DNA of 64,000 bases from JABGQS01 sp963666505 (lineage in GTDB: Bacteria > Bacillota > Clostridia > Christensenellales > SZUA-584): NCBI GenBank assembly GCA_963666505.2, contig CAXXXL010000003.1, forward strand, positions 620,001 to 684,000, in the 5' to 3' direction. The translations under genes were made by a program, and so were the position numbers. This document shows, one piece after another, positions 1 to 7,314 of the stretch. Under the pieces are notes generated by a model, which was given only the letters and a program-made list of their open reading frames with translations, was not told the DNA's origin and made no database searches. The stretch's first letter is position 1. Each line of letters starts with the position of its first letter.

Positions 1-105
1 ATGGGCATCGATACGCAGACAGGTGTTTTTGGTGCGGATATGAAAGTCGAGTCCGTTGGCGACGGGCCGGTCACGATACTGCTCGATTCAAATAAAAGAT
101 TTTAG
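1..105 (+). CDS. dtd: D-aminoacyl-tRNA deacylase, C-terminal end (partial)
   Basis: Only the last 34 codons are inside the window; the gene begins upstream, and the ATG at position 1 is an internal methionine rather than the start. The residues TGVFGADMKVE followed by DGPVTILLDS match the well-conserved C-terminus of Dtd, the homodimeric cytosolic enzyme that hydrolyses D-amino acids wrongly esterified to tRNA. The stop TAG is at 103-105. An MBL-fold hydrolase and hemZ follow at short distance on the same strand, an arrangement common in Clostridia. Identification rests on a short but highly characteristic tail. Confidence 0.85.
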   Translation: MGIDTQTGVFGADMKVESVGDGPVTILLDSNKRF

Positions 106-125
106 ACGACGAAATGGAGTTGAGG

Positions 126-752
126 ATGAAAATTGTACAGATAGCTGTGGGCGTGATGCAGTCAAACTGTTTCCTGGTGTATCGGGAAGGCAGCAAACAG
201 GCTTTTTTAGTTGATCCGGGTGCACAGCCGGACAGGATTACGGCTCATATAGAGCACTATGGAATAGAAAAGATAACACATATACTTCTGACTCACGGGC
301 ATTTTGACCACATAGGTGCACTGGCGGAGATGAAAGACAGGACTGGAGCGCTTGTGTGTATCCATGAGAGGGATGCGGATATGCTGACCAGCAATGAAGC
401 AAACCTTGCTGCTTCGACCGGAGTAACGGTGAAGCAGTGCGAGGCGGATGTTTTGCTTAAAGGCGGAGACGTTGTTGAGGCAGCCGGGTTTGATGTCGAG
501 GTATTGCATACTCCCGGACATTCAGGCGGAAGCGTCTGCTACCTTACTGAGAACGTTATGTTCTCGGGCGATACGCTTTTCTACAGGTTCTGCGGCAGGA
601 CGGATTTCCCGGGCAGTAACACAGCAGAATATTACAACACGCTGAACGTGGTTCTAAAGTCGCTTAAGAAGGACTATCACGTATATACCGGGCATGGAAA
701 AAAAACGACGCTGTTTGACGAGTTCAAGCACAATACTTTTTTTGAAGCATAG
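126..752 (+). CDS. MBL-fold metallohydrolase (glyoxalase II-like)
   Basis: A protein of about 208 residues with the metallo-beta-lactamase signature THGHFDHIG (HxHxDH), the downstream HTPGHSGGS histidine, the GDTLF aspartate and the GHGKKT histidine. Together these give the two-metal site of glyoxalase II-like hydrolases. The fold hydrolyses thioesters or related bonds; the true substrate is unknown. An upstream in-frame ATG exists at 114, but GGAG at 115-118 sits properly for the ATG at 126, so the start is placed there. It lies between dtd and hemZ, two bases from the hemZ start, so it is probably co-transcribed with them. Confidence 0.85.
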   Translation: MKIVQIAVGVMQSNCFLVYREGSKQAFLVDPGAQPDRITAHIEHYGIEKITHILLTHGHFDHIGALAEMKDRTGALVCIHERDADMLTSNEANLAASTGVTVKQCEADVLLKGGDVVEAAGFDVEVLHTPGHSGGSVCYLTENVMFSGDTLFYRFCGRTDFPGSNTAEYYNTLNVVLKSLKKDYHVYTGHGKKTTLFDEFKHNTFFEA

Positions 753-754
753 CT

Positions 755-2209
755 ATGGTATATCTATATACACAGACACCGGAGTTCTTCAGTCAGATTT
801 GTGAAGAGATAAGGCTGTTTGTAGACATAAGAAAGATAGAAGAAATAAAGACCGACGATATTGGATGGGACGGTCTTTTTGTTCTGCATTATTTTAAAAC
901 TGATGGGAATAAAGCAATAAGTTTGACTAAGCTTTATGAAGACGGCATCGCTGCGGGTGAATATGAGTATTCATGCGAGCTTGGCCAAGGAGAACTGGAA
1001 ACTAAACGCAATGCAAAACGTGCAGTTAAGATAAGCGCATATAGGGTGATGAGGCGCAAGTTCAATAAACAGATGCCATGGGGCTCGCTTACCGGAATCA
1101 GGCCTACAAAGCTGCTGCGTGATAGTACGGTAAGGTATGGAGAAAAGGAAGCAAAGAGACTTTTTGTTGAGGAGTTTGACGTTTCAAGACAGAAGTATGA
1201 GTTTGCCAGAGAGATAAACGAAGTTCAGAGTACACTTCTTCCAGACAGTGAAAATGATATAGACGTGTATATAGGTATACCTTTTTGCGTTACGAGATGC
1301 GCATACTGTTCTTTTGCATCGAACACACCGGATGTTTTCCCGATGGCAGAAGGCAAATATATCGAAGCGCTGCTTGATGAGCTTAGCATTGCAAAAGATA
1401 TCATAGGAGAAAGCAGAGTGCGTGCTGTATACATAGGCGGAGGAACGCCGACGGCCATAAGCGACAGGAACCTTGAAAGGGTGCTGAATGTTGCGAAAGA
1501 GCTTGGCGGGGTCGAGTTTACAGTTGAAGCCGGAAGACCGGATACTATATCAGAAAGCAGCCTAGATATAATAAAAAAGAGCGGTGCAGCACGAATAAGC
1601 GTGAATGCGCAGTCGCTGAGGGATGAAACGCTTGAAAGGATAGGGCGGCGGCATACAGCAAAAGAGTTCTTCGAAGCATTCAAGAAGGCAAGGCAGGCGG
1701 GGTTAGCGAATATAAACGTGGACGTTATCGCCGGTTTGCCGGGGGAAACAAAGCAAGACCTGATTAGCACGCTTAAGAGTATAGCGGAGCTTGAACCGGA
1801 GAATATCACTGTCCATACGCTTGCAGTAAAGCGTGCATCGAAGTTTGCAGAGCAGAACATGGACGCTTTCCCGACAAGTACTGATACTCAAGCTGCTCTC
1901 AGCGATGCGGCAGAACTTTTGTCCGGCAGAGGATACAGAGCATACTATATGTACAGGCAGAAATATATGAAGGGAAGCCTTGAGAACGTAGGCTATGCCA
2001 AAACGGGCAGCGAGTGCCTTTATAATATCGACAACATGGAAGATGTGTGCAGCGTGGCTGCGTTCGGGGCAGGTGCGATATCCAAGCGCATCTTTCCCGG
2101 CAGAGCAGATGATATAAGGATAGAGCGGGCAGCAAACGTTAAAGATTTAAGGGAATATATAGCAAGAACGGATGAGATGGCAGAGCGCAAAAGGGCGCTG
2201 TTTGAGTGA
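755..2209 (+). CDS. hemZ: HemZ-type radical SAM coproporphyrinogen dehydrogenase family protein
   Basis: A 484-residue radical SAM enzyme. The SAM-cluster motif CVTRCAYCSF lies near residue 178 and is followed by YIGGGTPT, the glycine-rich SAM-binding strand typical of HemN/HemZ/HemW. The N-terminal ~165 residues match the extra domain of the Firmicute HemZ type, including WGSLTGIRPTKL, which separates it from HemW. HemZ is annotated as an oxygen-independent coproporphyrinogen III dehydrogenase, but no other haem genes lie here, so the physiological substrate is uncertain. The start follows the MBL gene stop by two bases. Confidence 0.85.
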   Translation: MVYLYTQTPEFFSQICEEIRLFVDIRKIEEIKTDDIGWDGLFVLHYFKTDGNKAISLTKLYEDGIAAGEYEYSCELGQGELETKRNAKRAVKISAYRVMRRKFNKQMPWGSLTGIRPTKLLRDSTVRYGEKEAKRLFVEEFDVSRQKYEFAREINEVQSTLLPDSENDIDVYIGIPFCVTRCAYCSFASNTPDVFPMAEGKYIEALLDELSIAKDIIGESRVRAVYIGGGTPTAISDRNLERVLNVAKELGGVEFTVEAGRPDTISESSLDIIKKSGAARISVNAQSLRDETLERIGRRHTAKEFFEAFKKARQAGLANINVDVIAGLPGETKQDLISTLKSIAELEPENITVHTLAVKRASKFAEQNMDAFPTSTDTQAALSDAAELLSGRGYRAYYMYRQKYMKGSLENVGYAKTGSECLYNIDNMEDVCSVAAFGAGAISKRIFPGRADDIRIERAANVKDLREYIARTDEMAERKRALFE

Positions 2210-2335
2210 ATTGGCGGAGAGGGCAGACCGAAAACATGCTTCAGGCATGCTTTAGCAACCGAGCAGGTATAACCCTTCAAATCAGCAAAGAGCAGCAGTG
2301 CGAGGAGTAGACAGACGAAGTCTGAAAAAAACTAG

Positions 2336-2364
2336 TTGACAATCATGGGCTGTTAAAATATAAT
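2336..2364 (+). promoter_or_regulatory. Consensus sigma-A promoter for DUF177-rpmF
   Basis: Perfect TTGACA (2336-2341) and TATAAT (2359-2364) with a 17-bp spacer, about 50 bp before the start of the DUF177 gene. It is one of the strongest-looking promoters in the window, in keeping with expression of ribosomal protein L32. Confidence 0.85.
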
Positions 2365-2414
2365 TTTACTCGTTGACGAATAGCTGGGAAATGGCTGTTT
2401 GTCAGGAGGTTTTC

Positions 2415-2918
2415 ATGAAAATTGATGTTTCAGATGTTTTTGAAAACCCGGGAGAAGTGTTCGAGAGTGAGCAAAGCGGCCCTTTTGAGAGACTTGTTTT
2501 TCAGGAAGAGAGCTATGACTTTGCTGACGGGGCTCACGTGAGCGTGCGCTATTTCGGAGACGAAGAAGGCATAACCGTTACAGGAACCTTTGAGACAAAA
2601 ACAAAGGTGAGCTGCGCAAGATGCTTAAAAGAGTTTATGTACCCGGTGAAATTTGATTTTACCGAATACTATAAAGAGAGCCCGGACGATTCACAATATG
2701 CTTATAAGGGAGACTCGATTGAGCTTGATGAAATGCTGACGGATAATTTCATCATCAATCTTCCTGTCAGGTTTTTATGTGACGAGCAGTGTAAGGGTCT
2801 TTGCCAAAAATGCGGTAAAGACTTGAACGAAGGCAGCTGCGGCTGTGAAGAGCTGCCGGATGAGTCTAATCCGTTTTTCGGGCTTAAAGGCATTATCGAT
2901 GATGATGAGGAGGTGTAG
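2415..2918 (+). CDS. DUF177 (YceD) family protein
   Basis: A 167-residue acidic protein of the YceD/DUF177 family. Seen: the central CARCLKEF motif and a C-terminal cysteine cluster (CDEQCKGLCQKCGKDL and CGCEE) that could bind zinc. Family knowledge: YceD is conserved next to rpmF in most bacteria and has been tied to 23S rRNA and large-subunit accumulation. The start at 2415 is chosen because AGGAGG (2404-2409) lies six bases upstream; an in-frame ATG at 2373 has no ribosome site. rpmF follows after four bases, so the two are surely one operon. Confidence 0.9.
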   Translation: MKIDVSDVFENPGEVFESEQSGPFERLVFQEESYDFADGAHVSVRYFGDEEGITVTGTFETKTKVSCARCLKEFMYPVKFDFTEYYKESPDDSQYAYKGDSIELDEMLTDNFIINLPVRFLCDEQCKGLCQKCGKDLNEGSCGCEELPDESNPFFGLKGIIDDDEEV

Positions 2919-2922
2919 ATAG

Positions 2923-3120
2923 ATGGCAGTACCAAAGAGAAGATCGTCAAAGCAGAGAAGGAACAAAAGAAGGTCGGCAAACTGGAAGATAGCGGCGCCG
3001 GGGCTGGTAGAGTGCCCGCAGTGTCACGAGCAGAAGCTGACTCACAGGATATGTGCCAACTGCGGTTATTATAACGGCAGACAGGTCATTAATACAGAAA
3101 AGCCGGAAAAAGAGAAGTAG
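2923..3120 (+). CDS. rpmF: 50S ribosomal protein L32
   Basis: A 65-residue basic protein starting MAVPKRRSSKQRRNKRRS, the invariant L32 opening. It carries a zinc ribbon made of CPQC and CANC, so this is the cysteine-containing (zinc-binding, C+) form of L32. It is a component of the large ribosomal subunit. GAGGAGG ends about nine bases before the start, overlapping the end of the preceding gene. Confidence 0.97.
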   Translation: MAVPKRRSSKQRRNKRRSANWKIAAPGLVECPQCHEQKLTHRICANCGYYNGRQVINTEKPEKEK

Positions 3121-3176
3121 ACTTCCTGTTTTCGAGATAGTCGAAGAGCTGTTTTTCAGGGCTAGTGACGTGTAAT

Positions 3177-3206
3177 AAAAAGCGTGCTTTCCGGTGCGTT
3201 TTTTTT
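3177..3206 (+). terminator. Probable terminator after rpmF
   Basis: An imperfect hairpin (A-run plus CGTGC pairing with GGTGCG and a T-run) followed by eight T residues. The stem contains a bulge and two G:T pairs, so it is of moderate strength. Confidence 0.55.
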
Positions 3207-3261
3207 CATACGGTTTATCTTATTTTTAAATAATCAGTAACAATCTAATTGCATAAAAATC

Positions 3262-3290
3262 TTGCAATGGGTTTGTATTTTTTATATACT
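3262..3290 (+). promoter_or_regulatory. Promoter of plsX-acpP-rnc
   Basis: TTGCAA (3262-3267) and TATACT (3285-3290), spaced 17 bp, about 30 bp ahead of the plsX TTG start. No FapR operator could be recognised beside it. Confidence 0.65.
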
Positions 3291-3321
3291 ACCCATATAT
3301 ATAAGAATAGAGGGAATTGAA

Positions 3322-4326
3322 TTGAGAGTTATCGTTGATGCAATGGGGGGAGACAATGCCCCACAGGCCATCATTGAAGGTTGCGCTTTAGGGCTCAAAA
3401 AGTATGGCGAGCTGAGTGTTACGCTTGTCGGAAAACAAGAAGTTATTGAAGAAGAGCTATCGAAATATGAATATGACAGTACAAGAGTAAGCATAGTTGA
3501 CGCAAGAGAAACGATAGAGATGGCAGAACCTGCAGTAGAGGCTATTCGCAAAAAGAAGGATTCCTCTATGGTGGTTGCGCTCAAGCTACTTAAGGAAAAC
3601 AAAGACGCAGTATTCCTTACTGCCGGAAGCACAGGGGCTGCCGTTGCCGGCTCTACACTTATCGTAAAACGCATGAAGGGTGTAAAACGCCCGGCCATCG
3701 CGCCGCTGCTGCCGACACAGACAGGCAGGGTGCTGCTTTTAGACGGCGGTGCAAACGCAGAGTGCAGGCCTTCGTTCCTTGCCCAGTTTGCGCTAATGGG
3801 CAGCATATATATGCAGAAAGTCGAAGGGATTGAAAACCCGGCTGTGGGGCTTGTCAACAATGGGTCTGAAGAAGAAAAGGGCAACGAGTTGACAAAGGCT
3901 GCGTATAAGCTTATAAAGAAGATGCCTGTTAATTTTGCAGGAAATGCTGAGGGAAGAGACCTTGTTAACGGCGATTATGATGTGCTTGTGTGTGATGGTT
4001 TTACCGGCAATATCATAATGAAGTTTATGGAAGGGCTTGCGAGCGCACTACTGTATCTTTTAAAGGGCGAGCTTAAAAGCTCTGTCAGGACCAAGCTCGG
4101 CGCAGCAATCGCTATGCCGGCTTTCAAGAACTTCAAAGACAAGATGGACTACAGAGAGTATGGCGGAGCGCTGCTGCTGGGCGTGGATGCAGGAGTTGTA
4201 AAGGCTCATGGCTCCAGCGATGCGAAAGCTATCGAAAGCGCTTTCGGACAGGTCGTTGATATTATTAAAGGCGATGTTATAAACGTAATTAGAGAAGAAA
4301 TTTCTAAAATAAAAATAGAAGATTAG
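3322..4326 (+). CDS. plsX: Phosphate acyltransferase PlsX
   Basis: Transfers acyl groups from acyl-ACP to phosphate to make acyl-phosphate, the donor for PlsY in membrane phospholipid synthesis. The opening RVIVDAMGGDNAP is diagnostic, and FLTAGSTGAAVA and DGFTGNIIMKF are further conserved blocks. A TTG at 3322 is taken as start because AGAGGG lies seven bases upstream and PlsX proteins begin right at this point; an in-frame ATG at 3262 falls within the promoter. Length is about 334 residues, normal for the family. acpP follows after 17 bases and rnc after that, a classic lipid-synthesis/RNase III block. Confidence 0.95.
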   Translation: MRVIVDAMGGDNAPQAIIEGCALGLKKYGELSVTLVGKQEVIEEELSKYEYDSTRVSIVDARETIEMAEPAVEAIRKKKDSSMVVALKLLKENKDAVFLTAGSTGAAVAGSTLIVKRMKGVKRPAIAPLLPTQTGRVLLLDGGANAECRPSFLAQFALMGSIYMQKVEGIENPAVGLVNNGSEEEKGNELTKAAYKLIKKMPVNFAGNAEGRDLVNGDYDVLVCDGFTGNIIMKFMEGLASALLYLLKGELKSSVRTKLGAAIAMPAFKNFKDKMDYREYGGALLLGVDAGVVKAHGSSDAKAIESAFGQVVDIIKGDVINVIREEISKIKIED

Positions 4327-4343
4327 ATTTATAGGAGGAAACT

Positions 4344-4580
4344 ATGGTTTTTGAAAAGGTAAGAAAGATTTTATCTGATCAACTTGAGATTGATGAAGAG
4401 AGCATCACGATGGAATCAGATCTTGTCGAAGATTTAAAAGCGGATTCGCTGGCGATTGTTGAGCTCATCATGGACTTAGAGCAGGAGTTTGACATGGACA
4501 TTCCGGATGAGGAACTGCCAAAAGTAACAACTGTAAAAGACGTTGTGACTTATATTGAAAAGAATGTTGGTGGTTTTTAG
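4344..4580 (+). CDS. acpP: Acyl carrier protein
   Basis: A 78-residue, very acidic protein with the 4'-phosphopantetheine attachment motif DLKADSLAIVEL, the modified serine being that of DSL. It carries growing acyl chains in type II fatty acid synthesis and supplies acyl-ACP to PlsX. AGGAGG sits just ahead of its ATG. It lies between plsX and rnc in one transcription unit. Confidence 0.96.
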   Translation: MVFEKVRKILSDQLEIDEESITMESDLVEDLKADSLAIVELIMDLEQEFDMDIPDEELPKVTTVKDVVTYIEKNVGGF

Positions 4581-4611
4581 TAGCGCTAATGCTTAGCGGT
4601 ACCTAAAGGTT

Positions 4612-5295
4612 ATGATTAATAAAGACTTTGCTTGGCTGCAACAGAGCATAGGCTATAATTTTGCCAATGAAAAGCTTCGTTCGCTAGCTTTCGTACACTC
4701 TTCCGCAGATACCGGACATAGCTATGAACGCCTTGAGTTTCTTGGTGACGCTGTATTAGAGCTCACGGTAAGTGAGCTTTTGTATAAGCAACGCCGGGAT
4801 TTTAGCGAAGGTGAGCTTACAAAAGCGAGGGCGGCGCTCGTGAACGAGAGTGCGCTTGCGCTCGTGGCGAAGCAGTTTGGCATTTGTGACTATATTGTTC
4901 TTGGCAAGGGAGAGGAAAACTCCGGCGGGGCGGAAAAGCCGTCCATACTCTCTGATGTCGTGGAAGCGCTTATCGGCGCTGTTTATTTGGACGGCGGTTT
5001 TGAAAGCGCTAAAAAGCTTGTAAGGAATCTGCTTGCAGAGAGTATAAACACAGTTCTTTCAGGCGGAGGATACCGTGACTTCAAGACACGGCTGCAGGAA
5101 CACTACCATAAAAAGGGCACTACCGATATCTCATATGAGGTGTATCAGGAACAGGGTCCGCCGCACGACAAGACTTTTTTTGTGAAGCTGCTTGTGGACG
5201 GAGCGGAAATTGCGCGGGGGCAGGGCAAGAGCAAAAAAAGTGCGGAGCAAAGAGCGGCCAGGAACGCTTTTGTTCTTTTTAACGCCGGTACATAA
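4612..5295 (+). CDS. rnc: Ribonuclease III
   Basis: A 227-residue double-strand-specific endoribonuclease that processes rRNA precursors and structured mRNAs. The signature ERLEFLGDAVLEL, with its metal-binding Glu and Asp, is near residues 40-52, and the second acidic site is in DVVEALIGAVYLDGG. A C-terminal double-stranded RNA-binding domain runs from about residue 155 to the end (DFKTRLQEHYHKKG ... KSKKSAEQRAARNAF). It starts 31 bases after acpP; the ribosome site is weak, suggesting modest translation. Confidence 0.95.
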   Translation: MINKDFAWLQQSIGYNFANEKLRSLAFVHSSADTGHSYERLEFLGDAVLELTVSELLYKQRRDFSEGELTKARAALVNESALALVAKQFGICDYIVLGKGEENSGGAEKPSILSDVVEALIGAVYLDGGFESAKKLVRNLLAESINTVLSGGGYRDFKTRLQEHYHKKGTTDISYEVYQEQGPPHDKTFFVKLLVDGAEIARGQGKSKKSAEQRAARNAFVLFNAGT

Positions 5296-5349
5296 TCAGG
5301 ATCATTAACCCTGGCAGCAGCCAAAAAGGGTGGAATAGGAAGTTTTAAT

Positions 5350-6588
5350 ATGCTAGATTTTTCAAAGGTTAAAGAAGTGGATGAGCAGATCTACGAATCG
5401 ATAATGAACGAGCTTGACCGTCAGGAGACGGGCATAGAGCTTATCGCATCGGAGAATTTTGTATCTGAAGCTGTGATGAATGCTATGGGTTCACATCTTA
5501 CCAACAAATATGCTGAAGGCTACCCGGGCAAGCGTTATTACGGTGGATGCGAATTCGTTGATGTTGCCGAGACGCTGGCAATAGAGAGAGCAAAAGAGCT
5601 GTTTGGAGCGGAGTTCGCAAACGTTCAGCCGCACTCCGGAGCACAGGCGAACACGGCAGTATACTTTGCTATGCTGGAGCCAGGAGACACCATCCTTGGC
5701 ATGAGCCTTGCACACGGCGGACACCTGACGCACGGCAGCCCGGTTAACATTTCCGGCAAGTACTTCAACATAGTGCCGTACGGCGTGAGCAAAGAGACTG
5801 AAACTATAGACTACGACGAGCTAATGGAGCTTGCCAAAAAACACAAGCCAAAGATGATAGTGGCTGGAGCAAGCGCATACCCACGCAAGATAGACTTTGT
5901 GAAGTTCAGGGAAGCTGCAGACGCAGCTGGCGCATACCTCATGGTTGACATGGCGCACATAGCGGGGCTCATCGCAGCAGGAGAGCACGAAAGCCCGGTG
6001 CCGTATGCGGACTTCGTAACAACGACAACACACAAGACTCTTCGTGGCCCAAGGGGCGGTATGATATTGTGTAAAGAGGAGTACGGCAAAGCAATAAACA
6101 AAGCTATATTTCCGGGAACGCAGGGTGGCCCTCTGATGCACGTTATAGCAGCAAAGGCAGTCAGCTTAAAGGAAGCGCAGATGCCGGAGTTCAAAGAGTA
6201 TCAGAAGCAGATAGTAAAGAACGCACAGGCGTTGGCAGGCAGCCTAACAGAGCAGGGCATAAGGCTGGTATCGGGCGGAACAGACAACCATCTGATGCTT
6301 ATCGACCTTACCGACAACGGCATAACCGGCAAAGAGCTTGAAGCAACTTTGGGGCTTGCAAACATAACAGTTAACAAGAACACCATTCCCAACGAGACAC
6401 GAAGCCCGTTCGTAACAAGCGGCATAAGGATTGGCACACCGGCTGTAACGACAAGGGGCATGAAGGAAGCGGACATGACGGTTATCGGGCAGATGATAGC
6501 TGACATTATCAAAAACGGCGAGGATGCAGTACCTAGAGTAAAGACAATGGTGCTGGAACTGTGCAAGGCAAATCCGCTGTATAAATAA
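5350..6588 (+). CDS. glyA: Serine hydroxymethyltransferase
   Basis: A 412-residue PLP enzyme that interconverts serine and glycine while charging tetrahydrofolate with a one-carbon unit. Seen: IELIASENFVSEAV near the N-terminus, YAEGYPGKRYYGGCEFVD, and TTTTHKTLRGPRGG, whose lysine forms the Schiff base with PLP. Full family length. AGGAAG stands ahead of the ATG. It lies 54 bases downstream of rnc and ends in a good terminator, so it closes this housekeeping block. Confidence 0.96.
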   Translation: MLDFSKVKEVDEQIYESIMNELDRQETGIELIASENFVSEAVMNAMGSHLTNKYAEGYPGKRYYGGCEFVDVAETLAIERAKELFGAEFANVQPHSGAQANTAVYFAMLEPGDTILGMSLAHGGHLTHGSPVNISGKYFNIVPYGVSKETETIDYDELMELAKKHKPKMIVAGASAYPRKIDFVKFREAADAAGAYLMVDMAHIAGLIAAGEHESPVPYADFVTTTTHKTLRGPRGGMILCKEEYGKAINKAIFPGTQGGPLMHVIAAKAVSLKEAQMPEFKEYQKQIVKNAQALAGSLTEQGIRLVSGGTDNHLMLIDLTDNGITGKELEATLGLANITVNKNTIPNETRSPFVTSGIRIGTPAVTTRGMKEADMTVIGQMIADIIKNGEDAVPRVKTMVLELCKANPLYK

Positions 6589-6603
6589 GAGAAAATAGAA
6601 CAA

Positions 6604-6633
6604 AGGCAGGGCTGTGAGGCTCTGTCTTTTTTT
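6604..6633 (+). terminator. Terminator after glyA
   Basis: A nine-base-pair stem (AGGCAGGGC / GCTCTGTCT, two G:T pairs) with a six-base loop, followed by a T-run. Confidence 0.8.
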
Positions 6634-6671
6634 GTAAGCTAATGGTATAATCAGTGGAGCAATGAAAGGAC

Positions 6672-7211
6672 TTGGAAGTGGATCGGCTAATTAATAGAGT
6701 ATTATTTTTATCAATGGTATGCGGTATAGTATTATTAATTATTAAGGTCTCAATTGCTAATTCATCAAGTTTAGCAATTGAAATGCTTTTTCTGTTCATG
6801 TTCTGCACGATTTGTACATATGGACTAACCAAAGTTATTGAAAATTCTCAAAAAGCAATTAAACAACAAAAAGCAGCAATGATAAAATTCGTTTATTCAT
6901 CAGAAGAAGCGTTGACAAATGCCGCTAGAGATCGTATAAAGTTTAATAGATTTATACTTCCAGTCTTACTACTTTTTCTTACAATAGCTTTTTTAATTAT
7001 TTTTGTATTGGAGCTTAATTCAAAGATAAAAGCAGGGGCTCTTTATTTAGGTTATGCATTTGTAGTTGGCGTTTTATTATTGATTTTCTCTGCAATTATT
7101 GTTTCATTAGGCATAGTCAAAAAAGAACGTTTATTTGCAAATGATAAGATAAGAAAATATGCGTATGTTTATTTAAGCATACTTGTAAGTTTAATGTTGA
7201 TTGCAAAATAA
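6672..7211 (+). CDS. Unrecognised multi-pass membrane protein
   Basis: I do not recognise this 179-residue protein. It looks like a membrane protein with about five hydrophobic helices (roughly residues 8-27, 34-53, 93-112, 121-146 and 161-177). A charged, lysine-rich stretch (KVIENSQKAIKQQKAAM) lies in the loop after the second helix. Translation most likely begins at TTG 6672, with GAAAGGA just upstream and a TATAAT at 6646-6651. Codon use is visibly more AT-rich than in glyA or the hydantoinase gene on either side, which hints at a separate origin. It stands alone between a terminator and the next promoter region. Confidence 0.6.
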   Translation: MEVDRLINRVLFLSMVCGIVLLIIKVSIANSSSLAIEMLFLFMFCTICTYGLTKVIENSQKAIKQQKAAMIKFVYSSEEALTNAARDRIKFNRFILPVLLLFLTIAFLIIFVLELNSKIKAGALYLGYAFVVGVLLLIFSAIIVSLGIVKKERLFANDKIRKYAYVYLSILVSLMLIAK

Positions 7212-7314
7212 TAATTGAGCAAACTAAGTGTCTCCTTTTTTTATACTGGAATATTACCTAATACCTGTATATAATTATTGATGTTCAGAAAAAAAGGACG
7301 GAAAGAGAATTGTT

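Noticed and set aside
1225..1860. Long minus-strand open frame inside hemZ
   Set aside because: It is a shadow frame of hemZ with serine- and leucine-rich nonsense composition and no start signals; the plus-strand protein has clear motifs.
2225..2330. Hairpins after hemZ (CATGC/GCATG and CAGAC/GTCTG) as terminators
   Set aside because: Stems of only five base pairs with no T-run on the plus strand; too weak to call.
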